Shown in pieces: positions 1 to 13,100 of a stretch of DNA of 64,000 nt. Source of the stretch: Cardinalis cardinalis. Taxonomy: Eukaryota > Chordata > Aves > Passeriformes > Cardinalidae. The stretch spans positions 758,319 through 822,318 of the forward strand of contig JACDOX010000008.1 of NCBI GenBank assembly GCA_014549065.1, in the 5' to 3' direction. The stretch's first letter is position 1. Each line of letters begins with the position of its first letter. A program made the translations under genes and the position numbers. Below the pieces are notes generated by a model. It was not told where the DNA came from. It did not search any database and worked only from the letters and a program-made list of their open reading frames with translations.

Positions 1-2640
1 ATTTGTCTTGCTGCTGTTTCCATTTGCTGTGATTCATCTTTGTATGCCTACCTCTCTCCTCTGAGAAGAATTTTTCTTCCTTTTCTCCATAACTCCCCAT
101 AAGGTACAAAAGACTGCAAACAGAAGCCTGTCAGCCTCTCAACTGCAAGCCGAACAAAGTTGCCTCGGCTTCTACGTGTATTTGTGTAAATCAAATATAC
201 GTGTGTACATGTCATGTACTCCAGTCTCAAGTATGGGGGCATTCTGCTGGAATCTCCCCAGTTTCTCACTCTCAAGGGAACAGAATAGGACACTGCACTC
301 CAGGTTCAGCCTCATGGATTCCAGGCAAAAGGGAATTACCATATCTCTTTGTCCCACCGACTACGTTCTTACCAACAAAACCCTATCAGTGGTTACTGGT
401 ATCACCTCAAGGATGTGTGCCTGTTTCATGAGCAGGTTGTTGTCCATCCCAGCCCACAGACTACTACTGCATTGCTAGTTAGTCTGCAACATATATACTG
501 TTGGATGGGATTATTGCATTTGAGGACGGATTTTGTATTCCTCCTCTTCTTTATACAACTGGAAAAGGTTTCAGTAAGGGCTTCCTTAACATGCCCATTT
601 TTTCTTGAAAGTGCCCTTGGATTATGGCAGTATTGTGGAGTCATTTGGTCTTAGTACCTAAAAAACTCAGAGCAAGTATATCTCTGCTCTTTCTACAACT
701 TTGACACAAACTGTTTTTCTGTCGTTTTGATATTTTATTTAGTAAAGCTTTGGAGGGGATGTAACAGAATATCCGATTTTAGAAGAACTGATATTTTTTT
801 ATTTTTTTATTGCTAAGACTGCCTTCTTACAAAAGCAGTTAATCCAATATTCCAACTGAGGGTAGCCCTTTTAAATATAACACAGACAGGCAGCTGCTGT
901 CTTAAAATGCGAGTTTTAAAACCATCTGCTATCAGTGACATCTGCCCATGTTCCAATTGGTAAATGCTCTTCCTTTTTTCATGAAACTATGCTGCTTTTT
1001 CTCACCTATTGCAAAAATATCATACAAGCCTGGCACTATTAGAAGAGTTTCCCATTCATTTCTATTGCAAGCCCACAGGAACCCNTGGATAATGTCACTG
1101 TTTGGCAGCTGGCTTTGCATATTTACATATATATGGATAGATGGATTTTCTTTTCAGTGTTAATTTGAAAAGGAATTTAGAGGACTGACACACAGAACTT
1201 TGGTACTAGCTTAATTTAAATTGTTGAAGCAAAATAAAATAGCAATCTATCAAGACAGTCCTCTTAGGCAGATTTTTCCTTAGAGCAAAAATGACCATCT
1301 TGGTAAGTCAATAAATCAGGTCTCAGTTCAGTCTGTGCGGTCTCTTTGGAAGCAGCCCTGTTACACAGATGAAACTGAGGGCCCTTTGGATGTAAAGCTT
1401 CTCCTAAAAGCAACCAGGGAAATGCTTCACCAGTATTGTGCAGTGCTGCAAGATAGGGCAAAATACATTTCTATCACAAGGCTTTTATTAGTGTGACTTC
1501 TGTTTGCAGAAACATTTTAGTCCAAAAATGTTAGCATCCAGAAGCACATAAATCACTGAGAAGAGGAAGCAATGTTCTCTAATACTGTGGAACAGAGCAT
1601 ATCCATAATCATTATGAATGAAGGGAGGTTGGGGAGGAGGAAAAAGCTACAAAAAACTTAGTATCTTTATTTTTACCATGTCAGTATTCATGGTCCTACT
1701 TAATTTTACCTTGGGAAATAGATCAAAAATTAAACTGTACAAATAATGAATATTTCTCACAAGAAAGACGATCAAAAATTTTGATGCCAAGATCTCTTCA
1801 ACTGGCTTGTGAAAACCCTTAAGAAGGTGATTTACTGGCCTACCTCATATTTTCAAGATTCAGCTTTCCAGCTTGCTCTAACTTTCTAGGAACTCTTTAA
1901 AAATCATTCTTCTGTTCATTAATTTTCAAATTAAATTTGAAATCAAATCTATTATTTCCACTTCTCCTCAGTGTGCTTTACTTCATACTGCAAATGCTGT
2001 AGACAGAGGTGAATAGAGTGCGCAAATATTTTAAAAAAAGAAATAGTTTCTGTCTAAATTTAGACCATTAAAGGAACTTTGAGTATTTTAGACTATACAA
2101 CAAATTACAGTTTTTACTTTGTTGACTGGACAAAGGCAAATTCTGAACTAGTCCAGAGAAGAATTCATAGCAGGAAAGATGAAAGACCCCTGAGTGGGAG
2201 AGGTACTAATGGCCTTTACAGTAATGCAGCAGCAAGAAACTTAATTCCAGAGAGCTTTTCACAATTCTTTTAATATTTCTCTTTCTATATCATAGCATAA
2301 TACCTGGCTTGACAACAGAAATGTTAACATTTAGGGCTCTATTCTTCAAAACGTCACGCTCTATTAACACTGTTTTTCTCTGGGATTTACCCTGTCAAAG
2401 AAGGAATCACCAAGGAGTAAGGTCTATGGTTGTCTTATCACTAAATCCCTCTTCTCAATGATGCACAGATGACTAAGTACTTTTGGTGCCATTTCAAGAC
2501 AGAAAGTTAAAACAGGTCATTCTAAGGTTAGGATAATGGGAATATTTTCTTGCACGTGCCAGGTGTTTTACATGCAAAACAAACACAAAACTCTCAGGTA
2601 TTTAAAAATAAAAAGTAAGTAAGTCATAAGTGCATGAGGG
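1..2640. other. Unique AT-rich non-coding DNA
   Basis: I recognise no gene, RNA or transposon here. Open frames are all about 100 codons or shorter, occur on both strands and match no family I know. T-rich low-complexity runs lie near 787-811. A single ambiguous base is at 1085. The stretch looks like ordinary avian intergenic or intronic sequence. Confidence 0.6.
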
Positions 2641-3280
2641 CAGCTCTTCCTGCTGTCATCTTGTTTAAAGGCATTTGACTACGTGCAGTTGCACACGACA
2701 AAGTTCCTCACGCAGGCACGCTTGCTTTACCTGTACCTCTGATGTATGCTAACATGGGTGTCATTCTTTATNTCCCTTCCAGGATGTGCAGCTGTGCTTT
2801 GCTAGGGCTCTCCCCTCTGCAGTGATGCAATGGTGCCTCACACCCAGGAAAGGAAGATGAGACTCCTGAGTGGGTCCCAGCTGAGGTCCCAGTGTTGCCT
2901 TGTGGGTCCCCACGCAGCTGCCTCTCTCTGTGTTTACACACGGCAACACACCTGGACTGCAAGCTCTACAGGGCTCACAGAAACTGGCTGTGGGACCCTT
3001 GGGAGCATTTGCACATTAACCAAGTGAGCAGCGAGGTTAGGCCCCTTATGTGCTGGACTGTGAAAGGACTGAGGGAGGCTGTGTTTGCTGGCAAGTTGAA
3101 AGAATCTCACCTTTTTTCAGGCTCTGCACCTCCAGCATTTGGACTGGCAACTCGAGATGAGAACTTAATCCACAGCATACATAGCCTGTGGAGGAAAAAA
3201 AATCACAGCAGAAGTCAAATGAGGAGTAGCTTATTAAGGATGTNGAATTGTTTTATAGAGTGCTGAGCAAATACTGGGTT
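2641..3280 (+). other. GC-richer patch with exon-like boundaries
   Basis: This patch is visibly richer in G and C than its flanks. A pyrimidine-rich run ending in AG at 2781-2782 resembles a splice acceptor. CAA followed by GTGAGC (GT at 3024-3025) resembles a donor. Together they bound a possible 241-base exon at 2783-3023. Two plus-strand frames are open across much of it (2830-3027 and 2892-3266), but neither protein resembles a known family, so any transcript would more likely be non-coding. Ambiguous bases sit at 2772, inside the acceptor tract, and at 3244. Acceptor- and donor-like strings are common by chance, so this stays a weak call. Confidence 0.15.
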
Positions 3281-6200
3281 TGCAAAATGAAGTTGGAAGT
3301 TTTACCTTTATTGTCGTTTGACTGAATCGTATGGGACTGTGTTTGCACAGATGCCTTTGTGCTTCCTCCAGTAATTATCAGATGCTAGGAAAAATGGGAA
3401 ACATGGATGTGAACCTGTGGGGGAAACCTNTGTGTGAGCAGCTACATGCAAATATAACTTCAAGGTAGGGACATAAATGTGAATACTATTTACTTAAAAG
3501 TTACTCCATTTCCATTTCAATCCTTTAATTTTCTATCCTTCAAAATATTCTTTCTCCTTAAAATATTTCTTTGGCTAGAATCTAGGATTCAACAGTTACA
3601 TGTAGGCTTTGAAGATTAATTTTTGGACACTTAATTTCCGCTACAAAGTAGTGGCAAAAATCTCTTTCTTGCATGACTTTTATACTGGAAAAATGCTGAG
3701 CAACAGTCAACTAAAGTGCTTCCTGTTTTGTATAAGTAAGAAGCAAATTGGACTGGCTATTTAGATGCAAAGATACATCTTAAGGAAAATATATTGGAAT
3801 AAATTGAGAGATTCTTAATAAGGGAAGAGAGGTTGCACTTAATAGAAAGAGCATATAGAGACCCTGACTGTGGCTAATGTGCATAAAAAATTCAGCCTGT
3901 CAGATCCTCACTTTTCTAATTCAGTAATCTAAATAATTTATTTGACATTTTAGCTCAAGATGACCTTTCTTGGGAAAAAATTACTGTTTTAAACTTTTAG
4001 CAAGTGCAACTACTGCAGAGGAATGCTGTTGAAGTCTGCATTTTCCCAAATGAATAAAGGTTAATCTTGTACAGCTCAAACACATTTTTGACCCTTTTAA
4101 ACAAGTTCACAAAAGTCATTTAATTTTTTAATATAATTTCAATTATATTGCAATATTTGTGTTAAATGAGCTGCCTCCCCTCCTTCTCTTTTTTGTCTGT
4201 TGCTCAGAAGCCATTACCCATTTGTTCTGATGGATTTAGGCAAAGGACTCATTTTGAATGACTAAAGGTGCCATTCTACCAAATGTTACTTATAAAGAAA
4301 GTTCTATAAATCAAGTGAAAATACATGGTAGATTAATAGGTGAGTAGGTTAAAACAGCCACAAGTAATAGCAAAAAAATGACTGTCCAGAGGTTCACAGT
4401 TCCCAGATTGGTCACTTGACTCAAGTAATCAGCCTCAGAGCAATGCCACAAAAAATGACCATGTCTGTCTGTCCCTGGATTCTCTTCCTCTTACTAAACA
4501 ATCCTATATTTTGCAGAGGGCATTTCAATGGTTCTACTAAAGGACATTTAGTGTAATTTTGCTTGGCTATTTCTGATAATTTATCTAACTTTCCGACAGG
4601 TCACTAAAAAAATCTTTCAATGTAAGGATTAATGTACCCCCAATTGTACATAATAAAGGCTATAATTCTCTCAGGGTGTTCAGGTGACTTTATAGGGGTA
4701 CATTATTTATTGTCAAAAATGTGAATTTGCTAGAATGGCTGAAATATCACAAAGGTTTCAGAGTCTGTGCAAAATCTGCAGTGCAGCTGTCAGCTATGAG
4801 AGGACTTAAGAGTAACCAGCTATCAAAGAAATGGATGACCAGCCCTATTTAAGTCTCTTATGAGACAAAAGTGCAGGGTTTAGTGTTCAAATTTGGTCTT
4901 TTTTCCCCACGTTATTTTCCACCCTTAATTTGCATCATTCGTGTGGTTTCAGATGATCATATTACTCATATTGGTGTGCAACTGGAGTAATTTCAGTGCA
5001 GTCAGTATGAAGCCAGTGAAAGTTTGATGTCAGAGGAGAAGCAGTACACTCATCTCTGCTGTGATATTCTCTCCTCGTGTCTCACTGATGTCAGCTAGTG
5101 CTTTCTTTTCTGACATAACAGTGGGGGTTTGATCTGATACGCCCGCACATACCAGTCAAAAACTGCTACAAAAACAGGGAGCTGAATGATCAGTGAGGCT
5201 TATGTTCCTAAGGCATTTTGGCAGTTTTAAAATCCAATGTAAATGTATTCGGCCTCTTACAGGCTTTCAGTGTTATTAACTCTTAATTAACAGTACTGGG
5301 ATTATCTATCTTGGAGGTAGTGTTAGAATTGCAGAGGCAGCTTAGTTGCAGGAGTTTATGATGTCAGGTGTGATACTACATGGAAGACTCTGTATTACTT
5401 CCAGGGACAGTGTGTCACTAGAAGTGGTGTGGCTGTTCTCGTACCACACACAGATAAACCTCATGACCCCTTCAACCCTTGGTGCCCTGCTAAAGCATGG
5501 AAATCCAGCCTACATTGCTCTTCCCCACATTCCAGCAACAGGAAGCACCAGGCAAAGCCACCCCAACACAGCACTGGGGTGAGTTTATCATAGCTCTGGC
5601 TAACTCATGAACAGTTAGAACACTGCATATGCATCTATTATAGTTGCTCCATTAAGCTGGAAAATGGGGACTGGACTTACAGGGGAGCTAGCCCATGTAA
5701 GTGTTTACTTGAGGCATGCCCACTGGCTGCCTCAAGGCATCTAAGTTTACAGGAGAGGTACAGCTCCTGGATAGGCAGCATTTAATTCTTGCTTGTATTT
5801 CTCTATCTCATGTGCTTTCAGCGGCTCTCAGCCTTCTCAAGCCGATGACTGACCAGAGAGCGCAGCCTCATGCAGTGCAACAGTGTGGCGCTATAGTTTG
5901 TACAGTTCGTGGAGTGTCACATTGCACCATGTATGGATCGTTTGCACTTTATCAAAATGTAAAATGTCATGGAAAAAGAGGAATAGTAAAATTCACAGCT
6001 ATTTTGGGCAGTGATCACTCCACTGTTAAACTTCTCAAAGAAAGAAAATCTTCCATTTCACAGTTTTATTCAGTGCTATTCAGTCTGAAAACTGATAAAA
6101 AGGGACTGATTTGGAGTAAATTAAATTGGTTTAATAGGATTAAATTGAGAATTCAAAATGGAACATGTATTATTAACGGGAGAAAATGTTTTGAGCACTT

Positions 6201-9200
6201 TACTGGGTAAAGCTAATTAAGGGGAACTGTGAGCAGTAAACTGCATGCACTGCCATGTGAATTTCAGTCCTGGTTGGCATGATTGCAAAGTGAGTGACTA
6301 CACAAAAGAGCACTGGTATATTGATTTTGGGAAAAGGGGAGTCCTGATCTCTTGCCAAAGCTGACCTGAAGTTTATGTCATTGATTACTAGCGGCTAGTC
6401 CTGGTTACTTGTTCTGTTAATCTTGTACTAGCTTTGTGTCTTCCTTTCTGCATGTAAATAATGTATTATTTACTAAACCAATGGGTAGTATTACATTGTA
6501 TTAGAAGTCTCATTAAGATTTAAAGTGCCCATAAAAAAACAGTAAGTCTCAGGCAAGGTTTAAGTTTGAAATTATNTGTTCTTTAATTTTAGAAATGTGT
6601 TTTTCACCCATGATTGAAGTATGAAGCCACTGTAGCTCTCTGTTCCACAAATGCCTTGATAAGAGCAGGAGTACTCATTTTTTTCCACTAAGCTCTGACC
6701 AGGTTTTTTTGTTATGTAAATTGTTATCCTCTAGTCCACAGGCTGAGATCTTAATGATTTCTGAGGACCTCAAGTCTGGATCTGAATCAGCAAAGATTAA
6801 ATGCTTATTCCTCTCATTACCAGTTCTCTATAACATCTAGACTTTCTGTGTTGTAAACCCATTGCTGTTTCCTACAGTACCAAGGCTCTGGGAATGACTT
6901 CATAATAAAATTATAATGAAATTATGTTTAAATCTCCTTCCTTGTTTCCATCCCCATTATGCAAATTACATGTCTTAAAACTGTCTACTTACATGTCTAA
7001 GTACTGTCTACTTATCACTTATAAGTTTGGCTAGTTCTCACTTGACTTTTCTCGAAAGATGTTTCTAAACATCTTTTTTCCAGTTTGATTTTCTTTGCCC
7101 TTATTTATTCCCTATGCATTTGTGATGACCGTGAATTAAGTAAAAATGTCTTGGTGGTGATGTGGCGGATGGCAATGTTTATTCTGAAGTTATTTGATAG
7201 ATATCCCAGTAGTCTTCACAGGGAGAAAAAATACCAAGATATAAAAGGACTGGTCTGCAATGGTTTTGGATATTGATGCTCAAGAGCACCTCTTAGAACT
7301 GTATCAAATTCATTTAGCTGTTCAACCAAGTTCTATTGAGGAAAATGGCATTATTCAAGCAGTTTATTTCCAACACACAATCAAAACACAGAATTCTCAA
7401 CTGACCAGCCATTAGTTTCCATGCAGTGTTGGGACTCCTCCCTTAGAGGAGATAAAAATGCAGATAAGGCCATTTGTCAATCGAAAAAACAAGAGCAAAA
7501 TATTACCACTTGGTACATGAACTCACAAGAAGGAAGCCAGCAAATCTATTCTGTCCCACTGCACAAGAGGGAAGGATATAGTCCTGGTGTGTAACAGGGA
7601 CACCATGCATTTCTGAACATCCATTAAAACCTCCATTGTCCCTTAGGTGTAGTGCAGAGATATGACCTTACATTTGAGGGCAGCATAGTGCTCAAAGGTC
7701 TGGCATGAAGGACAGTTAGAAGCACAATAGATTGTTATCTGCTGCTCCCCAAATCATTTGGTTAAGGTCAAGAAGCTGCTAGTAAACACATAGCATAATT
7801 TCCTAAAAGGCATCTCATTCTTTATCCCACTGAATGGCACTGTGACACATAAAGGTCAACCTTAGTGACCATTAAACAAGCAGCTGCTTAAGACTGAAAA
7901 GCAACACTGGTTTCCAGATGCAGCTGGGAAAAGGCTGTAACCAAGAACTCTGAACATTCCTGATGTCTAGGAAACACAGGAGCCTTAATCAGGTGCTGCA
8001 TCCCAATAGTGCGGCTTGAGCTGCATGTTGTAAGTCTGCATTGTGTATTTCAAACAGCTTATCAGGTCAATATTGTACACTATTAAAAATGGTGTTCTGT
8101 GTTAAAATGATCATAAAAGTGATGGGAGTCTGAAAATTGTGTCAGATCCAGGCTTGTCATATGACTATATCTCCTATAATGTAAAAATTCCACAAAAGAA
8201 TATATTGTTCAATTTCCAGACACTGTGTTGTTTTTATGAAACTGTAGTAAAACTAATTTGTGTCTCAAATTAACAGAATATTCCTAANTGACATTCGTGG
8301 AGTACAATAGGGACATTCTTGCATTTTGCTGCTCATTGGTGAAGAGCACTGTCATAACATCTCTACTTGATAAGGTGGGCACTGCTGGTGTAAAATCTGA
8401 GTCCTTTCACACAGCTCAAATTTAGGTAGTTATTATGGCTACCTCATTTGGGTAGCTGGCAACCATAGTTGAAAGAGAACTGTTAACTAAAAGTACTCAT
8501 CTTATAATTTCCACCAGAATTTCAGAGTAAGGACTCCTGTCTTTACCACACAATATCAACAGACATCCAACAGCCTGTGAAACCAAACGACTAAAATTTG
8601 TTGAACTGCTGGGGATTTTAGTCTAAAGATGATCTAAATACGCACTAAAGGTAAATGTCATTAGTTAAAACTTTTGCCTCTCTGATACACACATGAATCT
8701 ATATATCTTGGCACTAAGAAATAGGAATTGTTGAGCATTTTCTGTTTCTTATCTGTGACGGATGATAGTGGTCGCTGTATTTTTTGTTACGATCATCGCA
8801 ACTTGAGAGTGTAGGGCACAAAACATTAACCTCAAGCCCTGCCTGAAAGTTAGTTACAAAATACTTATACCTCTACACACTGTGGAAGTATCAAAAACCA
8901 ATTTTTTATCAGGAGGCTGAGTTGCCCTGCTGTGCATGAAAGAGAAAAAATTAGTCTGGATTTTAACATCTTAAAGGGAATTACCTAAAGGGTGAGAGAT
9001 GGAATGAACCGTGATCTATATAAAATAAACAGACAATGTGCAGATAACTAGAGAAAATAATTTACAGTCTCTTATACCTACAGCACATTTAATTTCAGTC
9101 CATAGTGGTAGCAATGCCAAATTAATATAAACTGCTGACTTCCTAGAAAGCTGAGTGAAATAAATCTGGTGACCTCTGTCCAGTTTACACTGCCAAAAAG

Positions 9201-10095
9201 TGTTCCTTTTTCCCAGAACTCACACCAATTTTAGACACTCATTGGTATCCTTCTTGGAAATCTCCTTGTGTGACAGACTGGAAAGAGCTGAACTGTCTAA
9301 TAATATGTGAAAGTGCATCTTCCTTTTCTAGCCACCTTAATAGGAGTCTGTCTGTGACAAGTAAAAGGAAGTTTCCTCCCCAGGGATATTAATCTGACCC
9401 TTTTCCTCAGCTTTCAGGGGCTTCTTCTTACACTAAGTGCATAGCAGTCCCCATGTTCAAACCTAAATGCTCTGCCTGGATATGTTTCATTCTTTCCTGG
9501 GCATTATCTTCTCGTTATTTCCCTGTCATCATTGCTCCTTCTTTCTTATTTAATGCAAGAATGGTGGGACGTGTAGGTTCATATGAAGTTAATCTTATGG
9601 CTGAAGTAAACTTTTGGCCTAAAATTATCTTCCAAGAAGAGAAACACAAGGCTCAAATGTCTGTTTTGGGCTTTTGTGCAGCTGTAATAAATTATTCACT
9701 AATTTACTTGCAATCAGACTTTCTGATCTGCTATTTGATGGGTATCCCAGTAGGTAAAGAAAGCCGCAGAGAATAAGTACTGTATTCAAACTTGTTACAA
9801 CAGGTCAGGAACCAAAAATGAGAATGATCACATGATTTCTACTAAATTGAAAAAGCTAGTACTCCATTGTGCTATACTTCCAAAATTCATTAAAACCACT
9901 TAGGATGCAAACATTAAAATACCTGTCGCCTGCCACCTACAGCTGATGTTAGCATTCTTTCTTTGAAGATTATTGAGTGGGAAAGGAAATCCAGCAGGGT
10001 GAAAATTTGTAGACAGGCTTAGTGATTGTTAAGGGATAAAAAACCCAAAAATACAGACACAGACTTAGGCACACATCCTCCCAATGCCTTCATTT
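3281..10095. other. Unique AT-rich non-coding DNA
   Basis: No recognisable gene or transposon was found. The stretch holds the longest open frame of the window (5716-6210 plus, 164 codons), whose product I do not recognise and which can be explained by chance. A short near-repeat of an ACTGTCTACTTA-like string occurs around 6980-7012. Single ambiguous bases lie at 3430, 6576 and 8288. Confidence 0.6.
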
Positions 10096-10097
10096 AA

Positions 10098-10119
10098 TTT
10101 TTCTTTTTTTTTTTTTTTT
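10098..10119. repeat. Poly-T tract
   Basis: A near-pure run of T, interrupted once by C, spans about 22 bases. No LINE or SINE body is attached on either side. It is therefore annotated as simple low-complexity sequence and not as the tail of a retrotransposon. Confidence 0.85.
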
Positions 10120-13100
10120 GTTTGCTTGTTTTAATTCCCCTGTCTTTTCTTATATGGCTACTTGATTTGATTTGAGAGACAGAATTGCCTTTCAAGAAGC
10201 TAATGTTTTTAAGCAAGAGTTGCATCAAACCAAGAACATTTCTGAAAAAGCTTCACTGGGCAACTTGTTCAGGTCCTCTCAAAAACTCACCTATGAGGTA
10301 GTGTGTGTTTACACTGCATTTTCTCTGGAAAAAAACCAACAGGACAAGCATATGGCAAAAACAACCAACCAACCAAAGCTTTGACACACATTTGGAGAAG
10401 ATGTTTTTCATCTGAAGATAATAGAAAGTGGTTTTAGACTGAAGGCATTCAGCCTATTCTCTGTTATTCAGAAAGAAAGAGTAATATTTCTGGTCCATCC
10501 TGCAAGCTGCTTCTCCTCCCCATGGCACTCCTCCTTCCACACCAAAACCCCCCTCTCCTGCCAGTCACACTTTGCATAAAAACAATTCGTTGTGGTTTGC
10601 TGTTTTATTTTATTTTTTCAGACAGAAAATGTACTGTTGTTCTGTACATGTTTTCTTGCTGTCATACTTTGCAGACGATTTTCTTCCTATTTTCGGAGGC
10701 CTGAATCTGCCTTTGGTCACANTATTTGCTCCTCTATGGTCACCTCTGAGAAGATTAACCCTTTCATTAAAAAGCTTGGCCAGGGTCAAACTACCGCCTG
10801 GCTCTGGACTCTTACATCCCTTTGATCTCCCAGCTATGGAGAAATTATTAGCAAATTCTAAGCCTTCCCATGTGATTTGTTTTTGTAAATTTGTAGAAAT
10901 TATTCCTAATCCTATTACGTGGCCGAGGGCAAACCTGCATTAAATATATGAGACTTTTTGTTATGTGGCAGATGGATAATAAAGGAATGCTGAATGCAGC
11001 CCATTCCAAGTTATGGGAATCTGGACACTTCATCAGCATTCACTTAATCCTCTGCCATGGCCTACGCCTTTGATGAATGCTCTCATTTATGACCACTGAT
11101 GCCACTCACTTAATTTCAGGGAAGAAAAATAATACCTAGCTGTTAATGTGAATATTTGAGTTTATAGCTGTACAATGAATAATTGTGACATTATCAAAGG
11201 AACATCTTCTCATACATTATTCACTTGTATAGACCACATTAACCAAGGAGAGGAAACTTTCAGCTTTGCATCTTCCATCTTTTTTGGAAGGTAGGCATCA
11301 TGCAGACAAAAGTCAGTGTCTTAACCCAAATTCTAGCTGACAGTCCGTATCAGCCCTCACTATATTTTGCTCATTGTGGTGCCAATCTCCTATCTCACCA
11401 ATGACATTTTTTCAAAGAAAGAGTGGATTTCCTAGAGACTCTACCCCATGCAACTTCCATGGCTTTTTATTGAATAGGAAAATGTATCCCTCTTTTTTAG
11501 CTTTAATACTGTTGCCATGTAGTATGTCTGTAAATTTAAGCTGAAAATTAAGACAGCACACAGGTTTTTTGTACTTTATAAAAATGTGTGTCCCATATTA
11601 ATAATGTTCTTTCATGCATTTTAAAAAATAAAACTTAAATTCATAAAAACCCTAAAATTCATAAAATNAAATCTTCAGAGTTTCTCATTCTTCAGCTTAC
11701 GGCTTTCACATTCAGAACCACAAATATTANGGTCTGTAAAACATATTAATTTATTTTGTAGTACTCTGTGTTTTCCTGAGGTAGGTGGGTTTTTTAAGGA
11801 CGTTTGTAATACATCTGATCTCTCTTCAGGTTTCCTTATTTCACTGGAGAGAAAATGTGATTACAGTCCTAATGTAAATGTTATTTTTAATTGGAAATGC
11901 TTCCATGTTTTAAAGTGTATTTATTTACTTTTTTGAGTGTATAGCAGAATTAAGAGTAGGAGTTTGCTATGTTTTTATCCTCCTTTTCTGCAAGTGTGGT
12001 AATTTTAGTTGGTATTTAATGGTGCTAAAATTCTAAAAGTAGAACACTGCTGTCCCTTTTAGTTTGCATGTATAAAATTCAGAGGTAAATTGAAGTTCTG
12101 GTAAATCATCAGTGTGAGAAATGTTTCTAGATATAGCAAACTGTAATAAAAAAAACAGTTAAACATCTTTTCCTGGTGGGAGTTTTCACACACTGTAACT
12201 AATTTGCTTGAATCAACTAGAATATTCAACGGGAATAAAAATATGTAGTTTATTTATTTATAGTAAGTTTATTGATCACTACTTTAAAATGTAGCGTAGC
12301 AGCCTAACAGGACTGACTGCTCCAAAATGAATATTCATAGGGGTCCCGTGTGGAGTAGCTGCTTCACTTATCCTCTTCCCTACTGTCACCTACTTTAACA
12401 CACATGCTGTACAAGGCACATGCAGGATTCTGCACACACGTTTTATTTTGTATGTAGCGAGGTGCCTGTCAGAACACAGAGCACTGCCAAAGTGGAGGGT
12501 TTTATTTGGAAAAGGGATTGTAATATCTTGTGCAATGTGTCCATATAATGATAAGGATCTAGGATCTATTTTTTAAGGTAGAAAGAAATGCAAACTGTTC
12601 TGCGATTGCAAAATGATATAATGATGAAAGATTACAACTTAATTGACTTCAGGGAGAACAGGGCATGGCCTTAATTTAAGATCATAATGGGCTGAACTAA
12701 ATTCTGCCTTCTTGAATCTCTCCACTGATTTCAGTTACTTTTATCCCTCTCCCCACAAGAACCACTAATCTAAACATTTCTGCAAAGACACAATATTGTT
12801 TCCAAAATATTCTATTTCCTTTTAGCCCAAGATTTTGGTAAAAAAATAAAGTTAGGCATAGATTTACACAAGGAGGAAACAAGACTATCAAGCCTATTAA
12901 CAGTGATGTTTATTAACAGCCTATTAATTCATGTTTTGGTGAAAATGTCTGTAATTCCAGTCAGACATAAATAGCCTAAAAATTTAACTCTCCCCTAAAA
13001 TTATAGTATAAACCATTATAAAAATTTTATTGAAGTACACCTAAATTGAAACACAGAAATGGCAAAAAATACACACAAATGGACTCTAAAGGTGGTGGGT

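Noticed and set aside
10098..10119. The poly-T tract as the tail of a minus-strand retrotransposed gene copy
   Set aside because: No cDNA-like sequence, polyadenylation signal or target-site duplication is seen next to it.
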